Shown: in pieces, positions 8,383 through 17,342 of the stretch | Numbering within the stretch: the first letter of the stretch is position 1 | How the letters are laid out: every line of letters begins with the position of its first letter | Assembly: GCA_944388745.1 (NCBI GenBank) | Contig: CALXJZ010000004.1 | Span: forward strand, 1-45,231 | Source of the DNA: an uncultured Clostridia bacterium | Lineage (GTDB): Bacteria > Bacillota > Clostridia > TANB77 > CAG-508 | Direction: 5' to 3' | Length of the DNA stretch: 45,231 bases | Program-made: the position numbers and the translations under genes | Notes under the pieces: generated by a model | Told to the model about the DNA's origin: nothing | The model's input: the letters and a program-made list of their open reading frames with translations, nothing else | The model's database searches: none

Positions 8383-9549
8383 ATGAAAGAAAAAGAACTA
8401 GGAATATATGTACATATTCCTTTTTGTAAGCAAAAATGCTATTATTGTGATTTTGTATCTTTTTCAAATAAAGAAGAATATATAGAAAAATATGTTGAGA
8501 CATTAGAAAGGGAAATTGATAGTTATGACTTATCAAATTATAATATAACTACAATATATATCGGAGGAGGTACACCATCAAGGATACCAAGTGAAAAGAT
8601 ACAAGAAATTTTGGAAAAAATAAAACAAAAAATTTCTGAAAATCAAACAAGATGGAAAGATATAGAAATTACAATAGAATTAAATCCTGGGACAGTAGAT
8701 GAAGAGAAAATTAAAAAATATAAAGAAATAGGGATTAATCGTTTAAGTATTGGCTTGCAAAGTACAAATAACAAGCTTTTAAAAGAAATTGGAAGAATAC
8801 ATACATTTGAAGATTTTAAGAAGACATATAATTTAGTGAAAAAAGTTGGTTTTGAAAATATAAATGTTGATTTAATGATAGGATTACCTAATCAAACAAT
8901 AAGTGATGTTAAGGAATCATTAAATGAAATTATAAAATTAAATCCAACACATGTTAGTATATATTCTTTAATTGTGGAAGAAAATACGAAAATGGAACAA
9001 CTAATAAATAATAAAGAACTACAATTGTTAGATGAAGAGTTAGAAAGGCAAATGTATTGGTATGTGAAAAATACATTAGAATTGAATGGATACAATCATT
9101 ATGAAATTTCAAACTTTGCTAAAAAAGGAAAAGAATCAAAACATAATTTGAATTGTTGGGAACAAAAAGAATATATAGGATTAGGACTAGCCGCATATTC
9201 ATATCTAAACGGTGTTAGATATGGAAATACAAGTAATATTGAGGAATATATTAATGTACAAGATTTTTTCAATAGAAGTGAATTAGAAGAAAGTGGTATT
9301 AGAATTGTTGATGAAGTTCAAACTTTAGAAGATAAAAGAAAAGAATATATGCTATTGGGCTTAAGAAAGATTGAGGGTGTTTCAATTCAAAAGTTTAAAG
9401 AGAAGTTTGTGGAGAATCCTATTTTCTTGTTTAGAAAAGAACTTGAAAAATTGGTAAATGAAGAACTTATAGCAATTGATGGCGATTTCATAAGGTTGAC
9501 TAATAAGGGACTTGACTTAGCTAATATTGTTTGGGAAGAATTTGTATAA
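8383..9549 (+). CDS. hemW: Radical SAM heme chaperone HemW
   Basis: HemW is a radical-SAM protein that binds heme and passes it to acceptors; it was long annotated as oxygen-independent coproporphyrinogen oxidase. The iron-sulfur motif is CKQKCYYC (Cys15, 19, 22), HemW-like in the residues after it. TIYIGGGTPS and the NVDLMIGLPNQ region match the family, and a C-terminal winged-helix segment is present. At 388 residues it is full length. In many Firmicutes hemW leads hrcA-grpE-dnaK; that block is absent here and recN follows. ATG 8383 is preceded by GAAAGGAATC. Confidence 0.92.
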   Translation: MKEKELGIYVHIPFCKQKCYYCDFVSFSNKEEYIEKYVETLEREIDSYDLSNYNITTIYIGGGTPSRIPSEKIQEILEKIKQKISENQTRWKDIEITIELNPGTVDEEKIKKYKEIGINRLSIGLQSTNNKLLKEIGRIHTFEDFKKTYNLVKKVGFENINVDLMIGLPNQTISDVKESLNEIIKLNPTHVSIYSLIVEENTKMEQLINNKELQLLDEELERQMYWYVKNTLELNGYNHYEISNFAKKGKESKHNLNCWEQKEYIGLGLAAYSYLNGVRYGNTSNIEEYINVQDFFNRSELEESGIRIVDEVQTLEDKRKEYMLLGLRKIEGVSIQKFKEKFVENPIFLFRKELEKLVNEELIAIDGDFIRLTNKGLDLANIVWEEFV

Positions 9550-9553
9550 AATG

Positions 9554-9620
9554 AAAAAATGTTCGTAAAAAGTATTGACAATTTTTAAAATTGAAGATAC
9601 AATGATTACGAACATTTTTT
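9554..9620 (+). promoter_or_regulatory. recN promoter enclosed by a perfect 15-base inverted repeat
   Basis: A consensus promoter, TTGACA (9575-9580), 17 bases, TACAAT (9598-9603), lies between two perfect arms: AAAAAATGTTCGTAA (9554-9568) and its complement TTACGAACATTTTTT (9606-9620). The arms contain GTTCG/CGAAC, which resembles LexA half-sites, but no classical GAAC-N4-GTTC box is formed. Two readings are possible: an operator pair around the recN promoter, or a hemW terminator whose 37-base loop holds the promoter. Confidence 0.6.
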
Positions 9621-9650
9621 CGAACTATAAAATTGATAGGAGGAAACAAT

Positions 9651-11283
9651 ATGATTACAACTTTACATATAAAAAATATAGGGATAATAGAAGATTTAAG
9701 CATTGATTTTCAACAAGGACTAAATGTATTAACAGGAGAAACAGGAGCAGGAAAGACATTAATAATTGATTCTCTACAAATGGTATCTGGAGGAAGATTT
9801 CCTAAAGATATGATAAGAAAAGGAGAGAAATATTCTTTTGTTGAACTATGTTTATATGAACCTGAAAATGAAAATTCAGTAGAGGGTAATATTATTGTTT
9901 CAAGAGAAATATATGCAAATGGTAGAAACATGTGTAAAATAAATGGAAGAATGGTAACAGTTACAGAGTTAAAAAACTTTATGAAACAATTTATTGAAAT
10001 ACATGGACAAAATGATAATCAAGACTTATTAGATAGTAAATTGCATTTGAACTATTTAGATGGATTTATTGGGGATAAGATTTCTAAAGAAAAATTAAAG
10101 TATCAAGAATTATATAATAAATATTGTGAAATTAAACAAGAATTAGCAAATAATTTTGGTGATGAAAAAGAGAGGCAAAGGAAATTAGATTTATTACAAT
10201 ATCAAGTAAAAGAAATTGAAGAAGCGGAAATAAAAGTAGGAGAAGAAGAGGAACTAGAAGAGAAAAGAAAATTGATAGTTAATTCTGAAAAAATAGTACG
10301 GAAATCTTCAAGAAGCAGATAATTTGATTTCAGAAAATGGGATTGATAGTATTAGTATGGCAATTAGAGTTTTAGAAAAAATAGAGATGCTTGATAATAA
10401 ATATGAAAAAGTATCCACAGATTTGAAAAGTATATATTATGAATTACAAGAGTTATCAAGAGATGTAAATGAGTATAAAAACGATATATATTTTGATGAA
10501 GAAGAAAGAGATTTTGTTGAGGAAAGATTGAATTTAATTCATTCTTTAAAAAGAAAATATGGAAATACAATTGAAGAAATTTTAAAGTATAATGAAGAAA
10601 TAAAAGAAGAAATTGAACATATTGATAATTTAGAAGAATATAATAGCAAATTAAGAAAAGAACAAAAAGAAGTAGAAAAAGAAATGGATATTCTAGCAAA
10701 TAGAATGAATATATTAAGACAAGAAAATGCCATTAAATTAAGTGAAAGTATAAATCAAGAGTTAGCAGAATTAGAAATGAAAAATGCAAAAATAAATGTT
10801 AAGGTAGAATATTTAGAAAATGAATATTTAAAAACTGGTAAAAATATTGTGAAATTTTATATTATAACAAACAAAGGAGAAGATGAAAAAGAATTAACTA
10901 AAATAGCATCAGGTGGAGAAATGTCAAGAACTATGCTTGCAATAAAAAAAGTATTGGCAGATACAGATAATGTACCAGTAATTATATTTGATGAAATCGA
11001 TACAGGAATTAGCGGAAAAGCTGCAAATTCAGTAGCAAAAAAACTAAAATCAATATCAAAAAGACATCAAGTAATGTGTATATCTCATTTACCAAATATT
11101 GCAGCAATGGCAGATTATAACTATTTTATTAGTAAAGAAACAACAGTAGATAGAACAAAAACTAAAATAAAATTATTAGAGGAAAATGAAGTAATAGAAG
11201 AAATTGCTCGTATTTCTTCTGGAGAAGTTAATGAGATTAGTATGAGATATGCAATTGAGTTAAGAAACAAAAAAGCATCATAA
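9651..11283 (+). CDS. recN: DNA repair protein RecN, interrupted by a +1 frameshift at CGG
   Basis: RecN is an SMC-like ATPase that acts at double-strand breaks. The first part (9651-10322) has Walker A GETGAGKT (residues 29-36), EIHGQNDNQDLLD and the start of the coiled coil. The second part has the return coiled coil, the ABC signature ASGGEMSRTMLAIK, Walker B IIFDEIDTGISG and the late CISHLPNIAAMAD segment. The frames join at the in-frame CGG codon 10299-10301 (codon 217). Skipping one base there gives a continuous 543-residue protein, normal for RecN. The interval is 3n+1 bases long. ATG 9651 follows GGAGG at 9639-9643. No other damage is seen. It is a programmed or tolerated frameshift, a recent mutation, or a sequence error. 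Confidence 0.9.
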
Positions 11284-11320
11284 GGATTTTAAATACTAAC
11301 AAAATACTTGTTCAATTTGC

Positions 11321-11349
11321 TTGACTTTTGATTAGTGAGATAGTATTAT
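11321..11349 (+). promoter_or_regulatory. Promoter for the 63-residue membrane protein
   Basis: TTGACT, a 17-base spacer and TATTAT lie 35 bases before ATG 11384. Confidence 0.5.
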
Positions 11350-11383
11350 TAGAATAGATAGAATAAAAGGATGTTGATAAAAA

Positions 11384-11575
11384 ATGTTACAAGCAATAGG
11401 AATTTTGATAGGAATTTTAATAGTATTATTAGGTATAATAATGATTTATGATGCAAGAATCTTGACAAAAAAGTTTTTTGGTTTTGGTGATCAAAATGAG
11501 GCAACAAGTGGATTGAAGATATTAGGTTTTATTGTTGGAATAGTTGGAGGCTTAATAATTTATTTTGTAAAATAG
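11384..11575 (+). CDS. Small membrane protein, unknown
   Basis: The protein has 63 residues with two predicted membrane helices (about 3-22 and 44-62). They are joined by a short loop, KKFFGFGDQNEATSGLK. It has its own promoter and stands alone between recN and tRNA-Leu. Small proteins with the pattern IYDAR...FGFGDQNEAT-GLKILG seem to recur in clostridia, but I know of no function. The start ATG 11384 has only a weak ribosome site (AAAGGATG, about 10 bases upstream). Confidence 0.6.
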   Translation: MLQAIGILIGILIVLLGIIMIYDARILTKKFFGFGDQNEATSGLKILGFIVGIVGGLIIYFVK

Positions 11576-11615
11576 ATGAAAAAGTGAGATTAATTTGAAA
11601 AATATGAAAAATTGC

Positions 11616-11645
11616 TTGACAGGAAAACTTTAAATGTGCTAAAAT
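11616..11645 (+). promoter_or_regulatory. tRNA-Leu promoter
   Basis: TTGACA (11616-11621), 18 bases, TAAAAT (11640-11645), 20 bases before the tRNA start. Confidence 0.6.
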
Positions 11646-11665
11646 AAATCTTGTCAAGTAAATAT

Positions 11666-11749
11666 GCGGATGTGGCGGAACTGGTAGACGCGCTGGTCTT
11701 AGGAACCAGTGCCAACGGCGTGGGGGTTCGAGTCCCTTCATCCGCACCA
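11666..11749 (+). tRNA. tRNA-Leu(UAG)
   Basis: An 84-base class II tRNA with an encoded CCA end. The acceptor arms are GCGGATG and CATCCGC. The anticodon stem CTGGT/ACCAG encloses the loop CTTAGGA, giving anticodon TAG, which reads CUN codons. A long variable arm (GCCAACGGCGT region) and a normal T arm (GGTTCGAGTCC) are present. Confidence 0.95.
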
Positions 11750-11755
11750 ATGACG

Positions 11756-11819
11756 TATCTGTTCGAACTAAATTGAACAGATATATACAAAAATCAATCA
11801 GTAAAATGGTTGATTTTTT
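11756..11819 (+). terminator. Two hairpins after tRNA-Leu; the second is a terminator
   Basis: The first hairpin pairs TATCTGTTC with GAACAGATA (11756-11783). The second pairs AAAAATCAA (11789-11797) with TTGATTTTT (11810-11818) and carries the T run. The rest of the 319-base gap to the LRV gene holds a promoter (11956-11984), a small hairpin CTTGCT/AGCAAG (12004-12019) and the palindrome CAATAATTATTG (12042-12053). Confidence 0.6.
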
Positions 11820-11955
11820 AATTTGCAAAATATAAATTTACAATGTTTACAATGACTAAAATTGTGAAAGTGGAACAAACTGAAAGGGATAAAATTGCTT
11901 TATATTTGGTTTAAGAATGTAAAAAATAAGAAATTTCAAAAAACGTCTATTTTTA

Positions 11956-11984
11956 TTGAAAAAATATGTAAAATATGGTAAAAT
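11956..11984 (+). promoter_or_regulatory. Promoter for the LRV-repeat gene
   Basis: TTGAAA, a 17-base spacer and TAAAAT. The 5' leader of about 80 bases contains a CTTGCT/AGCAAG hairpin and a 12-base palindrome next to the ribosome site AAAGGAGG. Confidence 0.5.
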
Positions 11985-12068
11985 ATTCACATAATTTAAT
12001 TATCTTGCTAATAAGCAAGTTTTGAATATAGTAACTTTTAGCAATAATTATTGTAAAGGAGGAAAAAA

Positions 12069-12644
12069 ATGAATATTGATTTAAGCAAACTCGAAGAGGG
12101 GGTAAAAGGAGCAATTGCAAGCTCTGCTTTTGTTCAAACGGAAGTTCTTGAATTTTTGTCTAAGGATAAAAGTAGTTTTGTTCGGGCAAATGTAGCAGCT
12201 AACTTAAATGCAACGGATGCAATTTTGGAGATTTTGTCAAAAGACAAAGAATCGTATGTTAGAGAGAAAGTGGCTAAAAATCCAGCTACTTCAGGAAAAA
12301 TTCTAGATTATTTATCAAAAGATGAAGTAGATAGCATAAGATTTGAAGTGGCAAGGAACGAAAGCACATTGAGTGAAACATTAGCTTATTTGTCTTGTGA
12401 TGAACATCCAGTTATTAGAAGGAATGTAGCTATAAATAAGAATACTCTGCCTGATACTCTTGCTTTATTAGGTACTGAACAGTATGATTTCGGAATTAAA
12501 TATTTTGTTGCATATAATGAAAATACACCAAAAGAAGTAAGAGAATATTTAAGAAATAGCCTTCCACAAAATACTTGGGCATCAACTCCAACTATAGAGA
12601 TGCTTCATAATTATTATGATTATGAGGATGATGACTGGGATTAA
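12069..12644 (+). CDS. LRV/HEAT-like repeat protein
   Basis: The 191-residue protein is built of repeats of about 24 residues with the pattern ILeuxxLSKDxxxxVRxxVAxNxxT. Clear copies are LSKDKSSFVRANVAANLNAT, LSKDKESYVREKVAKNPAT, LSKDEVDSIRFEVARNEST and LSCDEHPVIRRNVAINKNT. This is the leucine-rich-variant/HEAT-like helical repeat, usually a protein-binding scaffold. There is no signal peptide or enzymatic domain, and the tail is acidic (YEDDDWD). Codon use is more mixed than in the neighbours (CTC, ACG, TCG, GGG), and codon 39 (12183-12185) is CGG read in frame as the repeat's conserved Arg, unlike the conserved genes here. This suggests later acquisition. No partner gene is adjacent. Confidence 0.75.
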   Translation: MNIDLSKLEEGVKGAIASSAFVQTEVLEFLSKDKSSFVRANVAANLNATDAILEILSKDKESYVREKVAKNPATSGKILDYLSKDEVDSIRFEVARNESTLSETLAYLSCDEHPVIRRNVAINKNTLPDTLALLGTEQYDFGIKYFVAYNENTPKEVREYLRNSLPQNTWASTPTIEMLHNYYDYEDDDWD

Positions 12645-12657
12645 ATCAAGAAAATAA

Positions 12658-12685
12658 CAAATAGCCTGCTTATGTAGGCTATTTG
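12658..12685. terminator. Terminator between convergent genes
   Basis: CAAATAGCCT pairs with AGGCTATTTG around an 8-base loop. It lies between the LRV gene (plus) and the acyl-CoA synthetase (minus) and could serve both directions. Confidence 0.6.
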
Positions 12686-12729
12686 CTATATAAAATATAT
12701 AATTAATAAATTTTCATAAGTTGTTTTAC

Positions 12730-14473
12730 TTATTTCTTTCCATCAACCTTCATATTATCCCCATATCTCTTAATCTTTTGAGTAGTAGTCTTTTCAAACT
12801 CCTTATCCCTAATACCAAAACTCTTAATATGCTTGTAATTAGGCAACTTTTTATTAACACCAGAAACAACATCAGAAATTAGTTTCCAAATTTCCTCTTT
12901 AGTAGGAATACTACCTTTTAAATATTCTGTAATTGCCTCAATATTAGGATAAATCTGAGCATTAACATATGTTTCATCATCATCATCTTTATGAATACCT
13001 AAAACAACTGATTCAGAAATAAGAGGATTATCATTCAAATAATATTCAACCTCTTCAGGATAAATATTTTTCCCATTTTTAGTTACAATAACACTTTTAC
13101 ATCTGCCAGTAATATACAAATAACCATTTTCATCAATTTTTCCTAAGTCACCTGTATGAAACCAGCCATCAACAATAGTCTGTTTTGTTTTTTCTTCATC
13201 CTCATAATAACCAAGCATAACATTAGGACCTTTAACAATAATTTCTCCAACACCTTCATCATTTGGATTATCTATTTTATATTCCACATTTGGAATAGGA
13301 AGCCCAGCTGCATCATCTTTTTGAAAGTAATCAGTATTTCCAGCAACTAGTGGGGAACATTCTGTTAAACCATAGCCCTGTAAAGTTTTTAAATGTAGAT
13401 TCTTAAAATCTGCAATAATATTTGGATTCATTGCAGCAGCACCAACAATAAATACTCTTAATCTTCCACCTAAAGTATTTTTCACTTTATTTCTAACAAT
13501 TGTTTTCATGATTGAAGGTAAACCGCATGAAAGGATTTCCATCTTTTTTTCTATATTTTTCTGGTAAAGATTTATTCATGTTTTTTATTATATTTTTGTG
13601 AACATTCTCTAACAATAGTGGAACACACAAAATAACAGAAGGGTGGAATTCTTGCATGTTTTGTACAATATGTCTCAAACCTTCACAATGAGCAATACTT
13701 GCACCACTATATATTGGTAATAAAAATCCTAATGTACATTCATATGTGTGGTGTAAAGGTAAAACAGAGAAGAATAAGTCACTTCTTTTTACTTTTACAA
13801 TCCCATAAGTTGATAAGATATTTGAGCATATATTTCTTTGAGATAGGCAAACTCCTTTTGCACTACCTGTTGTACCAGATGTGAATAGCAAAATACGTAA
13901 TTCATCAGGATTTACTTTTATATCATCAAAAGAATGATTACCATCTTCATATAATTTTTTGCCATCATTTAATAAATTTATATATGAATTTTTAATATCC
14001 TTTTCTGAATCAAAAGGAACAAAGATTGTATCAGGATTTTCAACTTTTTCAATATTATCTAAAATACTATCTAGATTTTTTGAATCGCCTAAAATACAAA
14101 CAGCTTGTGAAACATTCATAAAATTAATTACATCATGAGGTTGCAATTCTTTATCAATAGGAACAACAATTCCAACAATAGATGCAGCTAAATATGAAAC
14201 ACACCATTCATAAGTATTTTTTCCTATAACTGCAATTCGTTTGTTCAAAAAACCTTTTTCAATTAGACTTGTCCCTAAAGCAACAACATCATTTTTAAAC
14301 TCAGCATATGTAACTGAATAAATTTTTCCTTTTTTATCTTTTCTTCTAAAAGCAGTCCTAGAGCGGTAAATATCTCCAGAACGATATAACATGTCCTTAA
14401 AATTAGTAACTTCTTCTGTTTTATGATATTTTTTCTTTAATTGCTCTGCAATTGGTTGTTCACTTTTTTTCAT
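12730..14473 (-). CDS. AMP-forming acyl-CoA synthetase (FadD-like), interrupted by a +1 frameshift at CGG
   Basis: An ANL-superfamily adenylating enzyme that probably activates long-chain fatty acids to acyl-CoA. The first frame (14473 down to about 13523) has the P-loop-like LLFTSGTTGSAKGV near residue 205 and the HHTYECTLG motif. The second frame has LRVFIVGAAAMNP, LQGYGLTECSPLVAGN, GWFHTGDLGKID, KSVIVTKNGKNIYPEEVE and a C-terminal TTTQKIKR carrying the catalytic Lys. The frames join at an in-frame CGG (13525-13523, codon 317). Skipping one base gives DGNPFMRLPSIMKTIV and a continuous 580-residue protein. GGAGGG upstream supports the ATG start. The gene is unaccompanied by other lipid genes, so the substrate class is inferred. 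Confidence 0.88.
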
Positions 14474-14526
14474 TTCAAAACCCTCCTTTTTCTATTTTTA
14501 CTTACTATATTATTTTCTAAAGAATT

Positions 14527-15327
14527 TTACTCATATCTATAAAAACTAAAATTTACATCTTTCTTCAAAGTAACACTACCAGTACTATCAATAGAACCCT
14601 CATCTGAAGATAGTGGAACATCAACAAAAACCGTACATTTATATTTCTCATCTTGATTATTTGTAACAAAAACATCAAAAGAAAAACTACAATTAATATC
14701 CTCTAAAGGAATAGAACATCTATTTAAAAGAGTACCATCATAAGTAATAGGTGTTGAAGTATCAGTAATTGTATAATCAGTTTTAATATTTGAATTTATA
14801 TAACTAAGTGTAATAGGATTTGCTAAATTATTATACAAAACAGGAGTAGATAAATCTGTCGAATCCTCTGAAGTTATAGAAAAATCTAATTTATCTTCAA
14901 TTTTATTTTCATCATTTAACTCGCTTTTTGCAAAGTTATTAATGCTTTTAAAATAAAGTGAAGGTTCTCCACTAGAGGGAGGTGTTGTAAAATTAATATT
15001 TTCAATTGTAACATTTTTTAATGTATTTTTTGAAGTTTTTTCTTCTTGAGGTGAGTCTATAAAAAATGCAATATCAGTATATTGGTAAATATTTTCTAAA
15101 GTATAATTTGTTGTTGATATATTTTTATTTTTTGCATCACAATTACTAAAGAAAACTATTTGATTGATGTTAAAAATAGTTTCATTATTTTTATTTGCAA
15201 ATGGCAAAATAGATTTTTCAAAATTAGTTTTTAATACTATTCTTGAAAGTACTAAAAATGCTAAAAATATTACTAATAAAAATAGTGCTAAAGTAATAAT
15301 ACTTAAAATTTTTTTCTTTTTATCCAT
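14527..15327 (-). CDS. Membrane-anchored extracellular protein, unknown
   Basis: The 266-residue protein begins MDKKKKILSIITLALFL, a basic start and one membrane helix (about 8-30), followed by an extracellular region of about 230 residues rich in Thr, Ser, Asn and Asp. The pattern of short beta-type stretches and the ending SVTLKKDVNFSFYRYE suggest a beta-sandwich, but I recognise no family. Two Cys pairs at most are seen. ATG 15327 is chosen over the GTG at 15339, because GAGG at 15334-15337 is spaced for it. It lies 53 bases upstream of the acyl-CoA synthetase on the same strand and may be cotranscribed. Confidence 0.6.
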   Translation of the reverse strand: MDKKKKILSIITLALFLLVIFLAFLVLSRIVLKTNFEKSILPFANKNNETIFNINQIVFFSNCDAKNKNISTTNYTLENIYQYTDIAFFIDSPQEEKTSKNTLKNVTIENINFTTPPSSGEPSLYFKSINNFAKSELNDENKIEDKLDFSITSEDSTDLSTPVLYNNLANPITLSYINSNIKTDYTITDTSTPITYDGTLLNRCSIPLEDINCSFSFDVFVTNNQDEKYKCTVFVDVPLSSDEGSIDSTGSVTLKKDVNFSFYRYE

Positions 15328-15474
15328 AACAAACCTCACAAAAAATAATTGTAAAATATTTGCATTACATAGTAATAATATTATAAAAATTAAATAAAAT
15401 CAATACCTGAATTAAAGGTCAATACAAAAACAAAAATTACCAAGAACAAAACTTTAAAAAAGCAGAAAAGTAAA

Positions 15475-15503
15475 TTGACAAAAAAACAAGGAAAAGGTAA
15501 AAT
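15475..15503 (+). promoter_or_regulatory. Promoter for the glucosaminidase gene
   Basis: TTGACA, 17 bases, TAAAAT, ending 17 bases before ATG 15521. The leader is therefore very short. Confidence 0.65.
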
Positions 15504-15520
15504 AGTGTTAGGTGATTATA

Positions 15521-16777
15521 ATGAGAGCAAAAGATAAAAAAAGAAAGTACATATTTTTTACCTTAAGAAATATAATTATTTTTTCAATAGTTGTTATTAG
15601 TATATTCTATATAATCATTTTTTATCACTATTATTTTGGAGAAAGCGTAGTATATGCAACAGAAGTAAGTTCTCCTATCGAAGAATTAACTTTGAGCAAA
15701 GCTGAAAGAATAGATATAGATTCATATATAGAAAACAATAGCAAAGAAGGAGTAAAAGAAGAATATACAGTAGAAGAAGTAGAATTAGAATTTATAACAA
15801 AATATAAAAACAATGCAAGTTTACCTAAAGGTACATTACAAGTAACACAAGAAGGAAGAAAAGGAAAACAACAAATTACAACAAAAAAGACATATGAAAA
15901 TGACCAACTAATAAGTGAAGAACAGGTTTCAGCTAAAATTACTAAAGCAGCTGTTAATAAGATAGTAGAAGTTGGAACAGGTAGTGGAAGAGCAAGTAAT
16001 TATGAGGTAAAAGTAGGAGATACAGTATATGTTACATCTGATAGGCTATCTGTTATGGTAGAGCCAAGTGAAGAATCACAAAAAGTTGCTACTTTATCTC
16101 AAAATGATGAATTAAAAGTTTTAGAGATTAAAGGTGAATGGTATAGGATTAGGTCAGGTAGTACAATTGGATATGTAAAATCAGAGGCTACAACTTATAG
16201 AAATTATGTTCAAGAAGAGGCAGAGAAAAATTCTTCAAATATAAATACTTCTACAAGTCAAAAAAGTAAAGCAGAATTGTTATCAACTCTAAGCTTTGGA
16301 ATGGCATTAAATAAACCTAGTGGATTAACATTAGAACAGTTTAAGACAATATTGTCAGATAGCAAAGATAAAAATAAAATATTTGAACAAAATGCTGAAT
16401 ATTTTTATTATATTGAAAAAGAATATAATATAAATGGAGTATTTGTAGCAGCAGTTGGTATACATGAAAGCAACTGGGGAACATCAAAAATTGCTCAAGA
16501 AAAATATAATTTATTTGGATACGGAGCATATGATTCTAATCCATACAATGGAGCATATACATTTTCAGATTATTCAGAATGTATAGACCTTCTTGCAAGA
16601 GTGTTTGTAAAATATTATTTAAATCCAGCAGGGACAAGTATATATGGGGGAGAAACAGCATCTGGAAAATACTATAATGGACCAACATTAAGTGGAATTA
16701 ACCAAAAATATGCAACAGATAAAAATTGGGCAAACAGTGTATATACAACTATGAAATATTTATATAATAAATTATAA
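15521..16777 (+). CDS. G5-SH3-glucosaminidase (GH73-type) cell-wall hydrolase
   Basis: This is an exported enzyme of 418 residues. It has a basic N-terminus and a membrane helix (about 15-38). A G5-like domain follows (about 68-150, VEEVELEFITKYKNNASLPKGT to KTYENDQLISEEQVS), then a bacterial SH3 domain (about 165-225, RLSVMVEPSEESQKVATL to GYVKSEA). The C-terminal glucosaminidase domain (about 300-418) has HESNWGTSKIAQEKYNLFGYGAYD, with Glu316 as the likely catalytic acid. It would cleave N-acetylglucosaminyl bonds in peptidoglycan. ATG 15521 is preferred over GTG 15512, because AGGTG at 15510-15514 is its ribosome site. A cell-wall hydrolase beside the VirB2-like and TadZ-like genes may be chance or may serve wall passage. 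Confidence 0.88.
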   Translation: MRAKDKKRKYIFFTLRNIIIFSIVVISIFYIIIFYHYYFGESVVYATEVSSPIEELTLSKAERIDIDSYIENNSKEGVKEEYTVEEVELEFITKYKNNASLPKGTLQVTQEGRKGKQQITTKKTYENDQLISEEQVSAKITKAAVNKIVEVGTGSGRASNYEVKVGDTVYVTSDRLSVMVEPSEESQKVATLSQNDELKVLEIKGEWYRIRSGSTIGYVKSEATTYRNYVQEEAEKNSSNINTSTSQKSKAELLSTLSFGMALNKPSGLTLEQFKTILSDSKDKNKIFEQNAEYFYYIEKEYNINGVFVAAVGIHESNWGTSKIAQEKYNLFGYGAYDSNPYNGAYTFSDYSECIDLLARVFVKYYLNPAGTSIYGGETASGKYYNGPTLSGINQKYATDKNWANSVYTTMKYLYNKL

Positions 16778-16781
16778 AAAA

Positions 16782-16826
16782 TTCTTGCTATTTTACAATT
16801 TTTATTGTATGATATAATAGCAAGAA
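16782..16826 (+). terminator. Inverted repeat after the glucosaminidase gene, probable terminator
   Basis: TTCTTGCTATT (16782-16792) and AATAGCAAGAA (16816-16826) are perfect 11-base arms around a 23-base loop that contains TATAAT overlapping the second arm. As with 9554-9620, an inverted repeat encloses promoter-like sequence. The next gene starts 70 bases later. Confidence 0.5.
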
Positions 16827-16895
16827 TAAAGAATAGTAATATTTACCAAGTAAAAACTTAATTTGCTAAAAACTTAGAAAGGAATGGAATTAGAA

Positions 16896-17339
16896 ATGAA
16901 GAAATATTTGATAGCTACAATTATGATAATACTACTAATAATTTCAGTATTTGGAGCAAATATGGTATATGCAGCAGAAGGAAATAATGTGGTAGTAGAA
17001 AATGAGACTACAGACAGAGCAATTGATGAGGAAACAGAAAGTCAATTAGTAGAGTTAAAAGAGAATGTAGCAAATTCACTAGAGGACTATAAAGAAAAAT
17101 ATGGTTCAGATGTTTATGGAACAGTAGCTTATATATTGAATATAGTGCGTATTTATAGTATTCCATTATGTTTTTTAGGAATTGCAATTGGAGCAATACA
17201 TCAATATGTAATAGGTGTTAGAAAGCTAGATACATTGGAAAAAGGTATGGCACTGATTGTAACCTTTGTAACAATTTTAATTATATGCCAAATATTACCA
17301 CTTGCATTTGCAGTGTTCGTAAAATTTGGAAGGGGGTAA
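16896..17339 (+). CDS. Small exported two-helix membrane protein, VirB2/TrbC-like
   Basis: The protein has 147 residues. A signal peptide with likely cleavage after VYAA (about 25) is followed by an acidic 50-residue region. Two membrane helices then come (about 75-102 and 118-143), separated by a short basic turn (VIGVRKLDTLEKG). This layout matches TrbC/VirB2 pilin-like subunits of type IV secretion systems, but the match is architectural only and no VirB4, VirD4 or VirB6 homologue is in the window. AAAGGA at 16878-16883 fits ATG 16896 better than ATG 16884. It ends four bases before the next gene, so the two are certainly cotranscribed. Confidence 0.5.
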   Translation: MKKYLIATIMIILLIISVFGANMVYAAEGNNVVVENETTDRAIDEETESQLVELKENVANSLEDYKEKYGSDVYGTVAYILNIVRIYSIPLCFLGIAIGAIHQYVIGVRKLDTLEKGMALIVTFVTILIICQILPLAFAVFVKFGRG

Positions 17340-17342
17340 CAA

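Noticed and set aside
9606..9628. LexA (SOS) box upstream of recN
   Set aside because: CGAAC occurs twice in the same orientation, not as GAAC-N4-GTTC; the spacing is wrong for a known LexA site.
11529..11828. Minus-strand reading frames across tRNA-Leu
   Set aside because: They are antisense to the tRNA and carry the familiar false peptide of tRNA complements; no ribosome site is present.
13542..13552. A7 run as the cause of the acyl-CoA synthetase frameshift
   Set aside because: A shift at CGG, 20 bases away, keeps DGNPFMR and gives a better join; it also agrees with the other three sites. It is not fully excluded.
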